Made by a program: the position numbers and the translations under genes
Assembly: GCA_010092695.1 (NCBI GenBank)
Contig: JAADJJ010000001.1
Location: 1,984,001-2,048,000 of the forward strand
Length of the DNA: 64,000 bases
Direction of reading: 5' to 3'
DNA from: Enterobacteriaceae bacterium 4M9
Lineage (GTDB): Bacteria; Pseudomonadota; Gammaproteobacteria; Enterobacterales; Enterobacteriaceae
The notes under the pieces: generated by a model
The model's database searches: none
Seen by the model: the letters and a program-made list of their open reading frames with translations, nothing else
Told to the model about the DNA's origin: nothing
Part shown: positions 35,459 through 44,191 of the stretch, in pieces
Layout of the letters: the number at the start of each line of letters is the position of its first letter
Numbering within the stretch: the stretch's first letter is position 1

Positions 35459-36634
35459 TTATTCCATCAGTGAACTGATGATCGCCAGGTGGGCACGAAT
35501 GCCGTTTTTCATTGCCGCTTCATCCAGCACAAAGTGCGGATTATGTACGCTCCACACTGCGCCAATGTTCGGGTTGCCGGTGCCGACAAACATAAAACAG
35601 CCTGGCACCCTTTCCTGGTAGGACGAAAAGTCCTCGCTGCTGAAAATGGGGTATTGGCTCTCCTGTAGCGTCCCTTGTGGGAAAAATTCTGCCACTTTCT
35701 CGCGCGCCAGGCGGCAGGCATCCGGGTGGTTGATGCCAACCGTGTAACCACGCTGCCAGGTAATCTCAAAACTCGCGCCGTGGGCGCGGGTCACGCCATC
35801 AAGAATGCGCGCAAACAGCGCCGGAACATTTTTACGCACTTCGTTATCGTGGGTGCGCACCGTACCTGCCAGGTGCGCGCTGTCGGGGATAACGTTGTAG
35901 CTGTCGCCCGCGCGGAAGGTGGCGACTGTGACCACTGGCGTGTGTAGCGGATTGGTGCTGCGCGAAACAATGGTTTGCAGTGTGGACACCACTTCAGCGC
36001 CAATCACAATCGGGTCAATGGACTGGTGCGGCGTGGAGCCGTGGCCGCCTTTGCCGTTAATGGTGATATCAAAGTTATCACTGGAGGCGACGTACGGACC
36101 TTCTTTGAGCATCAGTTTGCCAGACGGTAAATCCGGGTAGACGTGCAGCGCAAAGATGCGCTCCACATCGTCAATCACGCCAAGCTCAATCAAATCCTTT
36201 GCTCCACCCGGCGGCACTTCTTCTGCGGGCTGGAAGATAAATTTCACCGCGCCATGCAGGCGATGGCGAAAGCCCGCGAGAATTTTAACTGCACCCATCA
36301 GCATGGCCGTGTGGGCATCGTGGCCGCACGCGTGCATCACACCGCTTTTTTGCGAGGTAAAACTCTCACCGCTTTTTTCCTGTAGCGGCAGGGCGTCAAT
36401 ATCTGCGCGCAGCGCCCACGTCGGGCCGGCGTATTCACCTTTCAGCACGGCAATGACGCTGTTTTCCACCGGGCGGGAAATCTCGATACCCTCAATAGCA
36501 CAGAGCGCCTGGGCGACATAGTCGGCGGTCGGTTTCTCGTGAAAAGAGAGATCCGGGTTCGCGTGGATATGGCGACGCCAGGCGACGACGTCATCAAATA
36601 CGGTATCAATCTGCGCTGTCAGTTCATTTTTCAT
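35459..36634 (-). CDS. M20-family metal amidohydrolase (hippurate hydrolase/AbgA type)
   Basis: 391 residues. The metal-binding motif HACGHDAHTAML and the catalytic acidic pair in FQPAEEVPPGGAK identify the M20D amidohydrolase group; a dimerisation domain (DNFDITINGKGGHGSTPH) interrupts the catalytic domain. Such enzymes release amino acids or aromatic acids from N-acyl derivatives in the cytoplasm. The ATG at 36634 has AAGGAG upstream; a longer frame runs to 36799 inside the transporter gene. The gene lies 13 bases after the MFS carrier on the same strand, so the carrier probably imports the substrate. Confidence 0.85.
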   Translation of the reverse strand: MKNELTAQIDTVFDDVVAWRRHIHANPDLSFHEKPTADYVAQALCAIEGIEISRPVENSVIAVLKGEYAGPTWALRADIDALPLQEKSGESFTSQKSGVMHACGHDAHTAMLMGAVKILAGFRHRLHGAVKFIFQPAEEVPPGGAKDLIELGVIDDVERIFALHVYPDLPSGKLMLKEGPYVASSDNFDITINGKGGHGSTPHQSIDPIVIGAEVVSTLQTIVSRSTNPLHTPVVTVATFRAGDSYNVIPDSAHLAGTVRTHDNEVRKNVPALFARILDGVTRAHGASFEITWQRGYTVGINHPDACRLAREKVAEFFPQGTLQESQYPIFSSEDFSSYQERVPGCFMFVGTGNPNIGAVWSVHNPHFVLDEAAMKNGIRAHLAIISSLME

Positions 36635-36647
36635 GAAGACTCCTTGC

Positions 36648-37835
36648 TTAAATTGCTGCCCGCGGGGTGGCGGCTGTCCTGGCGTATAACGGCAGGATAG
36701 CAAGCCCTGCGCAGAGCATCGCCACGGACAAGAAAATAAACGCCGAATGGAAAGAGCCGGTGGCGTTAACCAGATAACCAATGACGATAGGGGAGACAAA
36801 CCCGCCCAGCGTGCCGCCGGTATTAATAAAACCCATCGCTGAACCCATAATGTTCTCCGGCAGGCGCTTCATCGGCAGCGTGAACACGGTGACGAAGGTT
36901 GCCATCAGGCACACCTGGCCGACAAACAGGAACAGCGCGGCGCTAAGCGGCGATGTCATATAGTAAATTGCGAGAATGCACACAGCGCCAATGGCCGCAC
37001 AGGTCATGATGACGCGCGCTTCTTTGCCGTCAAAGTATTTCCCCACCAGCCAGCCGGTCGCCAGTGACGACAGCCAGATGCCAAAGCCGCCAAACGCGAT
37101 GATATAGCCGGAGATACTGACCGGCATATCCATATGCTGCACCAGAAATTTCGGTAGCCAGGCCATCATGCCGTAGTTGGGAATATTGACGCAAAAGATG
37201 GATAAAAACATCAGTAACAGGGCTTTGTTTTTAAACACTCCCTGCTGTTTTGCCGCCTGGATGCTGGTGCGGCTGATAGTCTGGCCGGGAATCATCACCA
37301 CAATCAGCAGTGCCACCAGACAGGCCACAACGCCCAGTGTGATAAACGAATGACGCCAGCCAAACTGGCTCAATGCCCACACGGCCAGTACCGGACCGAT
37401 TGTCATCGCAAGCCCGGCAGAGGACAGCAAAATCGACTGAGCAAACGTGCGCTGTGCGGGCTGGAAGTTACTGACCACCGCTTTAGCACAGGACGCGGGA
37501 TAGCCTGCGTGACCAATGCCGGAGAGCGCACGAAACAGCAGCAGCAAACCCAGGCTTGCACCCAGCAGGCCAAAGCACAGCGCGAACACGCCGAGCAGCA
37601 CCAGCGACATTATCAGCATCTTTTTATAACCGATGCGGTCATTCAGCCAACCGGCGGGGATCTGGAAACAGGAATAGGTGAGGAAAAACAACCCGGTAAG
37701 GTAGCCCAGCTGTTGCGGGGAGAGATCAAATTCCTTTTCGATGGGCAGCAGCGCGAAACCGATGACCGTCTTGTCGATAAATACAATGGTATAGCCAAAC
37801 AGCAGCAACCCAATCATCTGCAATCTTTTGCTCAT
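36648..37835 (-). CDS. MFS transporter (organic anion / ACS-like family)
   Basis: 395 residues with twelve predicted spans. The loop 2-3 motif is WLNDRIGYKKMLIMS, and the first helix has the DKTVIGFALLPIEKEF sequence typical of the anion:cation symporter group. The ATG at 37835 follows GGAGGG. It is followed by the M20 hydrolase and is divergent from a LysR regulator, which suggests import of an amide-linked acid for hydrolysis. The substrate is not identified. Confidence 0.85.
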   Translation of the reverse strand: MSKRLQMIGLLLFGYTIVFIDKTVIGFALLPIEKEFDLSPQQLGYLTGLFFLTYSCFQIPAGWLNDRIGYKKMLIMSLVLLGVFALCFGLLGASLGLLLLFRALSGIGHAGYPASCAKAVVSNFQPAQRTFAQSILLSSAGLAMTIGPVLAVWALSQFGWRHSFITLGVVACLVALLIVVMIPGQTISRTSIQAAKQQGVFKNKALLLMFLSIFCVNIPNYGMMAWLPKFLVQHMDMPVSISGYIIAFGGFGIWLSSLATGWLVGKYFDGKEARVIMTCAAIGAVCILAIYYMTSPLSAALFLFVGQVCLMATFVTVFTLPMKRLPENIMGSAMGFINTGGTLGGFVSPIVIGYLVNATGSFHSAFIFLSVAMLCAGLAILPLYARTAATPRAAI

Positions 37836-37940
37836 TATGCGGCCCTCCATAGAATGCCAGAGGAAATACTAACTTGTTGATATTTTCCTAAAAAGATAAT
37901 GTTTTTATCAGGGTGATACTTTTTTGCTATAGGGGGTGAG

Positions 37941-38846
37941 ATGAACAGGCTGCCAAAAACGCGCCAGTTACAGGTGTTTCGCCAGATTTTACGAAGCGGC
38001 AGCATCCGCGCTGCTGCCAGGGAACTGGGGCTGGCGCAGCCGACAGTGAGCCGCACGATACGTGATCTTGAGCAAACTCTGGGGGCGCAGCTTTTTTTGC
38101 GCGACAGTGACGGCACACGCTTAACTGAGGCCGGGGAGGCATTTTCCCAGCGCGCACAGTTGATTCTTGAAGAGTTGCTGCGCGCCAGTCATGAGGTTGA
38201 GCAGATAAACAACTACTCCCACGGCGTGCTGAATATGGGTTTTTCATCGCTGATGTTAATGACCGTGCTGCCAACGGTGACCGACGCTTTTCTGGTGCGC
38301 AGTCCGCACGTACAGATGACGGTAAAAGAGGGCCAGCTCTCTGCGCTGCTGCCAATGATTCGCAGCGGCGAACTGGATTTTGCCGTGGGCACCATTGAGC
38401 CCTCGTCGCTGGTAGATGACTTGATTACCGAGCCACTGATGACGGCCTCATTTTCCATTCTCTGCCGCCGTGGGCATCCGCTGGAACAGGCGCAAACGCT
38501 GGAGCAGCTTGGTAAAGCAAAGTGGCTGCTGCCGGAATCGACGATGGGTTATTACCGACGCCTGATGGTAGATTTTCAGGCCATCTATACCCGGCTGCCA
38601 AACCTGATTCGCACCGACTCGCTGATTTGCGCGCTCAATATGATGCTGCATGCCGACTACCTGACGGTGGTTGCCTCCGGCACCTGCGATTCGGCAATCC
38701 TCAGTGACCGCTTTACGGTTATCCCAATTAACAACGTGCCTTCAGCCAGCTACTACATCGTCTGGTCGGAGAAAATGCTGCTTACAGCACCTGCCAAACT
38801 GTTCATTGAGTTGTTGAAAAAGGAGGTAAGGCGAACTCAGTGGTGA
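37941..38846 (+). CDS. LysR-type transcriptional regulator
   Basis: 301 residues: helix-turn-helix at residues 5-64 (RQLQVFRQILRSGSIRAAAR, then LAQPTVSRTIRDLEQ) and a periplasmic-binding-like effector domain with VEQINNYSHGVLNMGFSSLM. It resembles the TdcA/CbL-like LysR group but I cannot name it. It is divergent from the MFS-M20 operon across 105 bp, so it is the likely regulator of that pair. GGGGTGAG lies directly before the ATG. Confidence 0.87.
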   Translation: MNRLPKTRQLQVFRQILRSGSIRAAARELGLAQPTVSRTIRDLEQTLGAQLFLRDSDGTRLTEAGEAFSQRAQLILEELLRASHEVEQINNYSHGVLNMGFSSLMLMTVLPTVTDAFLVRSPHVQMTVKEGQLSALLPMIRSGELDFAVGTIEPSSLVDDLITEPLMTASFSILCRRGHPLEQAQTLEQLGKAKWLLPESTMGYYRRLMVDFQAIYTRLPNLIRTDSLICALNMMLHADYLTVVASGTCDSAILSDRFTVIPINNVPSASYYIVWSEKMLLTAPAKLFIELLKKEVRRTQW

Positions 38847-38850
38847 CGCG

Positions 38851-38949
38851 ATGAGTAAAACCGTGTGGGCAGGTGCGCTCTTTCTGCTTAATCACTTTGA
38901 AACCGCCGACTCTGGCCAAACCATGATGCTTGCTGTGGCTGGGCTGTAA
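38851..38949 (+). other. Short ORF or gene remnant
   Basis: A 32-codon frame starts at an ATG four bases after the LysR stop (MSKTVWAGALFLLNHFETAD and twelve more residues). The lysR frame ends with AGGAGG about 20 bases before. The DNA from here to 39130 contains no intact gene; it may be the decayed end of a former neighbour. I do not recognise the peptide. Confidence 0.25.
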
Positions 38950-39130
38950 CTGATTTTTATGTCTGTCGCGCAGGCGTCATGTTTGCGCGTATTGTCGCAC
39001 GGCTGCGGTGTCGTTGCGTGCATTTGGGGTTTGCGTTGAGTCAGGTGTGGCACTGTCCTTCATCAGTGAGGCAACGTTGCCGTCAGCCTGATCGGGTTAA
39101 CGGTAAGGCGTGATGCTCAGGCGAGCGCCA

Positions 39131-39676
39131 TCAGCCAGAAATATTCTCAGAATTGCGAACGGATCTTACCGTCGCGAAATCGGTTTCGAGCAGCGCCAGG
39201 GTGACTGCGTGAATATTTCGTGCCTCTTTTTTGAGTGCAGGGATGTCAAAACTAAGCACCGCATCCTTTAACACCGTCATTTTCACCCCCAGGTCTGAAC
39301 CCTCTCTCACCGTGGAGTGAACGCAAAACCCGGCGACGGCCCCTATGACAAACACCTCTGAGATGAAATGACTGTCCAGCCAGGCTTTGAGATGGGTTGA
39401 AGCAAACGCAGAACTGGTATTTTTGAAAAAAACCGGCTCGTTCGCTCTTTCTCTGAAGGCATCAATGGCGGGATAAAGCGGTGATGACGGATGAAGCGAA
39501 CTGTCTGGCTGCTCTGTGCGGTGGCGCACGTGCAAAACAACGTCGTTATTTGCTCTGAAGCGTTGTAAGACGAGCTCCATATTGCTGATAGCATTTAGCG
39601 GATAATAGTTAATGCCCTGATTAATTCGCTCTTCGACAAATTTTTGCATATCGATAATCAATAGCGCTTTGGACAT
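39131..39676 (-). CDS. Isochorismatase-family cysteine hydrolase
   Basis: 181 residues with the catalytic triad of the family: Asp9 in LLIIDMQKF, Lys85 in PVFFKNTSSAF and Cys118 in GAVAGFCVHSTVREG, with the cis-peptide GAVAG before it. Members hydrolyse isochorismate, nicotinamide, ureas or other amides; the substrate is unknown. GGGAGAAATC precedes the ATG. The 343 bp between this gene and the TPP riboswitch (39677-40019) contain promoters presumably, but no further gene that I can see. Confidence 0.85.
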   Translation of the reverse strand: MSKALLIIDMQKFVEERINQGINYYPLNAISNMELVLQRFRANNDVVLHVRHRTEQPDSSLHPSSPLYPAIDAFRERANEPVFFKNTSSAFASTHLKAWLDSHFISEVFVIGAVAGFCVHSTVREGSDLGVKMTVLKDAVLSFDIPALKKEARNIHAVTLALLETDFATVRSVRNSENISG

Positions 39677-40019
39677 TGTTGATTTCTCCCGCTGAGGTAG
39701 TGCGCAAGTAATCTATTTATCACAATTTTGCCTGAAGCGCGCCGTTAAACAATGTGATGATTTTCACTGGTTACATGAATGTCGTAAGAAAAAAATGAAG
39801 GTGAGGGGCACAAGAGTTATTTTCTGATAAATGGGTTACCGACGTGTCGGGCAAACCGCGAGCCTGAGAAAAAACCTATCGTTAATAACACGCCATTTGC
39901 GGTTTTATATTGCACGTTAGTTACTGCCTGCATGGCCTACCTTTGCCTTTTTGCCTGTTGCAATAAACTACCCGGGTGTCCTTGCATCATCCCCACAGTT
40001 CCCCTAATCTGGCGCAGAC

Positions 40020-40101
40020 ATGACTCGGGGTGCCTTTTTTATCAAAAGGGCTGAGAAACACCCGTATTACCTGATCTGGATTATGCCAGCGTAGGGAAGT
40101 C
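40020..40101 (+). promoter_or_regulatory. TPP riboswitch (THI element) controlling thiMD
   Basis: The conserved blocks are present in order: ACTCGGGGTGCC, GGGCTGAGAAACACCC, ACCTGATCTGGATTATGCC and GCGTAGGGAAGT. TPP binding closes this aptamer and normally represses the thiM leader in enterics. Confidence 0.95.
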
Positions 40102-40106
40102 AGATG

Positions 40107-40142
40107 CCTGCCCGGCATCCCTTCTTTCACGCCGGGCAGGAG
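40107..40142 (+). promoter_or_regulatory. SD-sequestering hairpin of the thiM leader
   Basis: CCTGCCCGGC (40107-40116) pairs with GCCGGGCAGG (40131-40140), burying most of the AGGAG ribosome site (40138-40142). This fits translational control by the riboswitch, without an intrinsic terminator in the leader. Confidence 0.7.
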
Positions 40143-40150
40143 ACTGAACC

Positions 40151-40939
40151 GTGCTAACCGAATCCCTCTCTGACGCGCAAATTGCGCTCACCGCAGCGCT
40201 GCTGCGAAGCCATTCCCCGCTTGTGCACTGCATGACCAACGATGTTGTACAACCCTTTACGGCCAACGTGCTGCTGGCGCTCGGCGCCTCTCCGGCCATG
40301 GTGATTGATGAAGACGAAGCCGCGCAGTTCAGCGCGATTGCCAGCGCGTTGCTGGTTAATGTTGGCACGCTGACGCAGGAGCGCGCTCGTGCAATGCGTG
40401 CGGCTATTGGCAGCGCAAACGCCGCTGGCGTCCCGTGGGTGCTTGACCCGGTGGCGGTGGGCGCACTGACGTTGCGTACAGAGTTTGCCCAGGAGGTTCT
40501 GGCGTTACATCCCGCGGCAGTACGTGGCAACGCCTCAGAAATTATGGCGCTGGCGGGCGAGAGCCACGGCGGGCGCGGGGTGGATAGCACCAACAGCGCC
40601 GCCGCTGCGCTGCCTGCGGCTAATATGCTGGCACGCCGCTATTCAACGGCAGTGGCTGTTACCGGCGAAGTGGATTATGTGACCGATGGCGAGCGCGTTT
40701 ATAACGTAACGGGCGGTCATGCCATGATGACGCGCGTGGTAGGTACTGGCTGCGCGCTCTCAGCCGTCGTGGCTGCCAGTTGTGCGCTGCCGGGGGACAG
40801 ACTGACCGCGGTGGCCGCCGCCTGTGGGCTGATGGCGCGCGCGGGGGAACGCGCGGTGGCAGAAAGCCGTGGGCCGGGCAGTTTTATCCCGGCTTTCCTG
40901 GATGCCCTGTGGCAACGCACTACGGAGGTACAGTCATGA
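40151..40939 (+). CDS. thiM: Hydroxyethylthiazole kinase
   Basis: 262 residues, starting with GTG eight bases after AGGAG. The ribokinase-like fold shows LVHCMTNDVVQPFTANVLLA, GVPWVLDPVAVGA, and the catalytic GTGCALSAVVAA near residue 200. The enzyme phosphorylates 4-methyl-5-hydroxyethylthiazole to salvage the thiazole half of thiamine. Its stop overlaps the thiD start (ATGA). It is controlled by the TPP riboswitch upstream. Confidence 0.95.
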   Translation: MLTESLSDAQIALTAALLRSHSPLVHCMTNDVVQPFTANVLLALGASPAMVIDEDEAAQFSAIASALLVNVGTLTQERARAMRAAIGSANAAGVPWVLDPVAVGALTLRTEFAQEVLALHPAAVRGNASEIMALAGESHGGRGVDSTNSAAAALPAANMLARRYSTAVAVTGEVDYVTDGERVYNVTGGHAMMTRVVGTGCALSAVVAASCALPGDRLTAVAAACGLMARAGERAVAESRGPGSFIPAFLDALWQRTTEVQS

Positions 40940-41736
40940 AGCGCATTAACGCAATGACTATTGCTGGCACCGATCCCAGTGGCGGCGCGGGTATCCAGGC
41001 CGACCTGAAAACCTTTTCGGCGCTCGGTGCCTATGGCACCAGCGTGATTACCGCGCTGGTGGCGCAGAACACGCTTGGCGTTCAGTCGGTATACCGCATT
41101 GAACCCGATTTTGTTGCCGCACAGCTCGACTCGGTATTCAGCGATGTACGCATTGATACCACCAAAATCGGCATGCTGGCTGAAACTGATATTGTTGAAG
41201 CGGTGGCAGAGCGTCTGGCCTACTGGCAGGTGAAAACGGTGGTGCTGGATACCGTTATGCTGGCCAAAAGCGGCGATCCGCTGCTCTCACCGTCGGCGGT
41301 ATCAACATTGCGCGAGCGCCTGTTACCGCAGGTGTCGCTGATAACGCCAAACCTGCCGGAAGCCGCTGCACTGCTTGATGGTCCTGTTGCGACCAGCGAG
41401 CGCGAAATGCACGAGCAGGGCAAGGCGCTGATGGCGCTTGGCTGCGAGGCAGTGCTGATGAAGGGCGGGCATCTGGATAACGGGGAAAGCCCGGACTGGC
41501 TGTTCACCCGCGAGGGCAGCCAGCGTTTTACCGCGCCGCGCATTCAGACTAAAAACACCCACGGCACCGGCTGTACACTCTCTGCCGCACTGGCGGCACT
41601 CAGACCGCGTCACACGGATTGGGCACACACCGTTGCCGAAGCGAAAAGCTGGCTTTCCCGGGCGCTGGCGCAGGCCGACAGCCTGGAAGTGGGGCATGGA
41701 AACGGACCGGTGCATCATTTTCATGCATGGTGGTGA
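40936..41736 (+). CDS. thiD: Hydroxymethylpyrimidine/phosphomethylpyrimidine kinase
   Basis: 266 residues (E. coli ThiD 266). It starts KRINAMTIAGTDPSGGAGIQ, with the substrate loop GTDPSGGAGIQADLK and the C-terminal ATP-binding NTHGTGCTLSAALAAL. It phosphorylates HMP twice to supply HMP-PP for thiamine phosphate. The ATG at 40936 overlaps the thiM stop; the frame is open to 40780 but only inside thiM. Confidence 0.96.
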   Translation: MKRINAMTIAGTDPSGGAGIQADLKTFSALGAYGTSVITALVAQNTLGVQSVYRIEPDFVAAQLDSVFSDVRIDTTKIGMLAETDIVEAVAERLAYWQVKTVVLDTVMLAKSGDPLLSPSAVSTLRERLLPQVSLITPNLPEAAALLDGPVATSEREMHEQGKALMALGCEAVLMKGGHLDNGESPDWLFTREGSQRFTAPRIQTKNTHGTGCTLSAALAALRPRHTDWAHTVAEAKSWLSRALAQADSLEVGHGNGPVHHFHAWW

Positions 41737-41841
41737 AACGCGTCAGCCCGTGTAGCCCTTGGCGGTGAAGCGTGCCAGCGGAATTAACTGAAAACAGGCG
41801 CAAGGCTGGTAATCCGTGTCGCAGAAGACCAGGATTAGGAG

Positions 41842-41898
41842 GCCCGCCATGACAGGCGGGCAAGGACTAAACTGGAGCGGCAGGCGTTGTGCCTGCCG
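41842..41898 (+). promoter_or_regulatory. Two strong hairpins in the fbaB leader
   Basis: GCCCGCC/GGCGGGC (41842-41861) and CGGCAGGC/GCCTGCCG (41878-41898) are perfect stems without T tracts, the second ending 18 bases before the fbaB start. They may be an attenuator, an RNA stability element or a protein binding site. Confidence 0.5.
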
Positions 41899-41916
41899 CC
41901 GAGACGGGAGTTTATT

Positions 41917-42969
41917 ATGACTGATATTGCGCAGTTGCTGGGTAAAGACGCTGACACGCTGTTACAGCATCGTTGTATGACTATTCCGGCCGACCAGCTC
42001 TATCTGCCAGGTGGCGACTATGTGTCGCGCGTGATGGTGGACAATAACCGTTCTCCAACGGTGCTTCGCAACATGCAAACGCTCTACAACACCGGGCGCC
42101 TGGCAGGCACCGGTTATCTGTCCATCCTGCCGGTAGACCAGGGCGTGGAGCACTCAGCGGGTGCCTCTTTTGCAGCTAACCCGCTCTATTTTGACCCGAA
42201 GAATATTGTTGAACTGGCTATTGAGGCTGGTTGTAACTGCGTGGCATCCACCTACGGCGTGCTGGCTTCGGTGGCGCGCCGTTATGCCCACCGCATTCCG
42301 TTTTTGGTAAAACTTAACCACAACGAAACGCTGAGCTATCCCACTCAGTACGATCAGACATTGTACGCCAGTGTGGAACAGGCCTTTAATATGGGCGCAG
42401 TAGCCGTCGGTGCGACTATCTATTTTGGCTCTGAAGAATCCCGTCGCCAGATTGAGGAGATCTCTGCTGCCTTTGAGCGCGCGCATGAGCTGGGCATGGT
42501 AACGGTGCTGTGGGCCTATCTGCGTAATGCTGGCTTTAAGAAAGATGGGGTGGACTATCACGCCAGCGCTGACCTGACCGGGCAGGCCAACCACCTTGCG
42601 GCCACCATCGGTGCCGATATTGTGAAGCAGAAAATGGCGGAAAATAACGGCGGCTATAAGGCAATTGGCTTTGGCTATACCGACGATCGCGTTTATAACA
42701 CCTTGACCAGCGATAACCCTATCGACCTCGTGCGCTATCAGTTGGCTAACTGCTACATGGGACGGGCAGGGCTTATCAACTCAGGCGGTGCCTCTGGCGG
42801 TGAAACAGACCTTGCTGATGCCGTACGCACGGCGGTTATTAACAAACGTGCAGGCGGGATGGGGCTGATTCTGGGGCGTAAAGCGTTTAAGAAATCCATG
42901 GCTGATGGTGTGCGCCTTATTAATGCGGTGCAGGATGTGTACCTGGACCACAAAGTCACCATCGCCTGA
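41917..42969 (+). CDS. fbaB: Fructose-bisphosphate aldolase class I
   Basis: 350 residues, as in E. coli FbaB. DhnA-type barrel with ILPVDQGVEHSAG and PFLVKLNHNETLSYP; the Schiff-base lysine lies in ADIVKQKMAENNGG. It cleaves fructose 1,6-bisphosphate to DHAP and glyceraldehyde 3-phosphate and is mainly used in gluconeogenesis. I chose the ATG at 41917 with GGGAG upstream; the frame opens at 41887 in the hairpin region. Confidence 0.95.
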   Translation: MTDIAQLLGKDADTLLQHRCMTIPADQLYLPGGDYVSRVMVDNNRSPTVLRNMQTLYNTGRLAGTGYLSILPVDQGVEHSAGASFAANPLYFDPKNIVELAIEAGCNCVASTYGVLASVARRYAHRIPFLVKLNHNETLSYPTQYDQTLYASVEQAFNMGAVAVGATIYFGSEESRRQIEEISAAFERAHELGMVTVLWAYLRNAGFKKDGVDYHASADLTGQANHLAATIGADIVKQKMAENNGGYKAIGFGYTDDRVYNTLTSDNPIDLVRYQLANCYMGRAGLINSGGASGGETDLADAVRTAVINKRAGGMGLILGRKAFKKSMADGVRLINAVQDVYLDHKVTIA

Positions 42970-42993
42970 TAAGAGATGGTATTGGCAAAAATG

Positions 42994-43028
42994 ATGCCGG
43001 TGAGCGCTTCGCTTACCGGCATTTTTTA
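42994..43028 (+). terminator. Rho-independent terminator of fbaB
   Basis: ATGCCGGTGAGCG / CGCTTACCGGCAT stem and six T residues, between convergent fbaB and yegS. Confidence 0.92.
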
Positions 43029-43051
43029 TGGTGTGGCAAAGATAACGCCGG

Positions 43052-43951
43052 TTACTTCAGCAGCGGACAGTCTGGCGGCAGCCGACAACTCAGCGCACCA
43101 GGCTCTACTTCAATGCGAAATGCGCGCCCGCTTAGCGGTTCACCGTCGAGATTAAACACAATGTCATGCGGCGAGGTGATTTCAAACCAGGCTGATTCGG
43201 CATCCACCACATTCGGATTTTCACCGCTGCGGGTGAGGGTATTAAACAGCGCGGGCAGCAACTCCTCGCCGGTAAAAATACGCAGCTGCAACAGCCCGTC
43301 GTCGATAAGTGCCTGTGGGCACAATTCCTGGCCGCCGCCCGCCTGGCGACCATTACCGATGCCGATAACCAGCGCGTTGCCCTGCCAGTGAAAGTTCTCT
43401 CCACGAATGTCGCAGCGGTCCGGCTTGAGCGTATCAAGGCGCAGCATACCGTGAATAAAATAGGAGATACCGCCCAGCGCAGCCTTGAGTTTTTCCGGCG
43501 TTTGCGTAGTGATGCGTGTGCCAAAGCCACCGGTTGCCATATTAATAAACCAGGCTTCGTCGTTCACCCGTACCAGGTCCACGGGAAAGGCGCGACCCAC
43601 AACGGCAAGCTGAAGTGCCCGGTCAATTTCCTCTGGAACCCCGGCGCTGGTGGCAAAGTCGTTTGCCGTACCGAGCGGTATAATACCCAGCGCGGGTCGG
43701 CTGGCGGCTTCTACCTGCGCCAGTGCGGTTGCCACTTCGTTAATGGTGCCGTCGCCACCGCCTGCAATAACCGTCTGCGCGCCTTGCGCGATGGCTTCTT
43801 TTACGTAGCGTGCCGCATCGCCGTGCTCCCATGTCACGCGCACGGCCAGACTGTAGCCTTCTTCGCGCATCGCAGTAACCGCAGTACGCAGCACGTCGTT
43901 ATTGGCACCTTTGCCGTTGATGACGATGAAAGAGAGCGTGTTTTTATCCAT
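43052..43951 (-). CDS. yegS: YegS, lipid kinase
   Basis: 299 residues, the length of E. coli YegS. The diacylglycerol-kinase catalytic signature is VIAGGGDGTINEVATAL, followed by LGIIPLGTANDFA. The ATG at 43951 matches the E. coli start (MDKNTLSFIVINGKG); the frame opens further to 44044 without support. It phosphorylates phosphatidylglycerol-like lipids in vitro; the physiological target is unclear. Confidence 0.95.
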   Translation of the reverse strand: MDKNTLSFIVINGKGANNDVLRTAVTAMREEGYSLAVRVTWEHGDAARYVKEAIAQGAQTVIAGGGDGTINEVATALAQVEAASRPALGIIPLGTANDFATSAGVPEEIDRALQLAVVGRAFPVDLVRVNDEAWFINMATGGFGTRITTQTPEKLKAALGGISYFIHGMLRLDTLKPDRCDIRGENFHWQGNALVIGIGNGRQAGGGQELCPQALIDDGLLQLRIFTGEELLPALFNTLTRSGENPNVVDAESAWFEITSPHDIVFNLDGEPLSGRAFRIEVEPGALSCRLPPDCPLLK

Positions 43952-44015
43952 GACTGACCCCGTTTTCGCGAAGATAAACAGAGTGTAACTGAAGCACAGG
44001 AGAAGGAAACGAATA

Positions 44016-44049
44016 AAAATGCGCCTGTGCGAGGCTACCCGCACAGGCG
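44016..44049 (-). terminator. Rho-independent terminator of yegQ
   Basis: Read on the minus strand, CGCCTGTGCG / CGCACAGGCG is followed by CATTTTTATT. It lies about 145 bases downstream of yegQ and upstream of yegS. Confidence 0.8.
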
Positions 44050-44191
44050 AAGGAGGTGATTTGCTGGTGCTGCCGTTGTGATTAATTCTGTGTTTTGTTT
44101 CTCAGCGTTACAATATTACTTTCAGACAACCTGTGTTGACTGTGATCACTTTCTTAAAAATTGACTTCAGTGTAAAAATAACGTCGGTAAA

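Noticed and set aside
44050..44190. CyaR small RNA next to yegQ
   Set aside because: CyaR is known near yegQ in E. coli, but its conserved core and terminator sequence are not found here.
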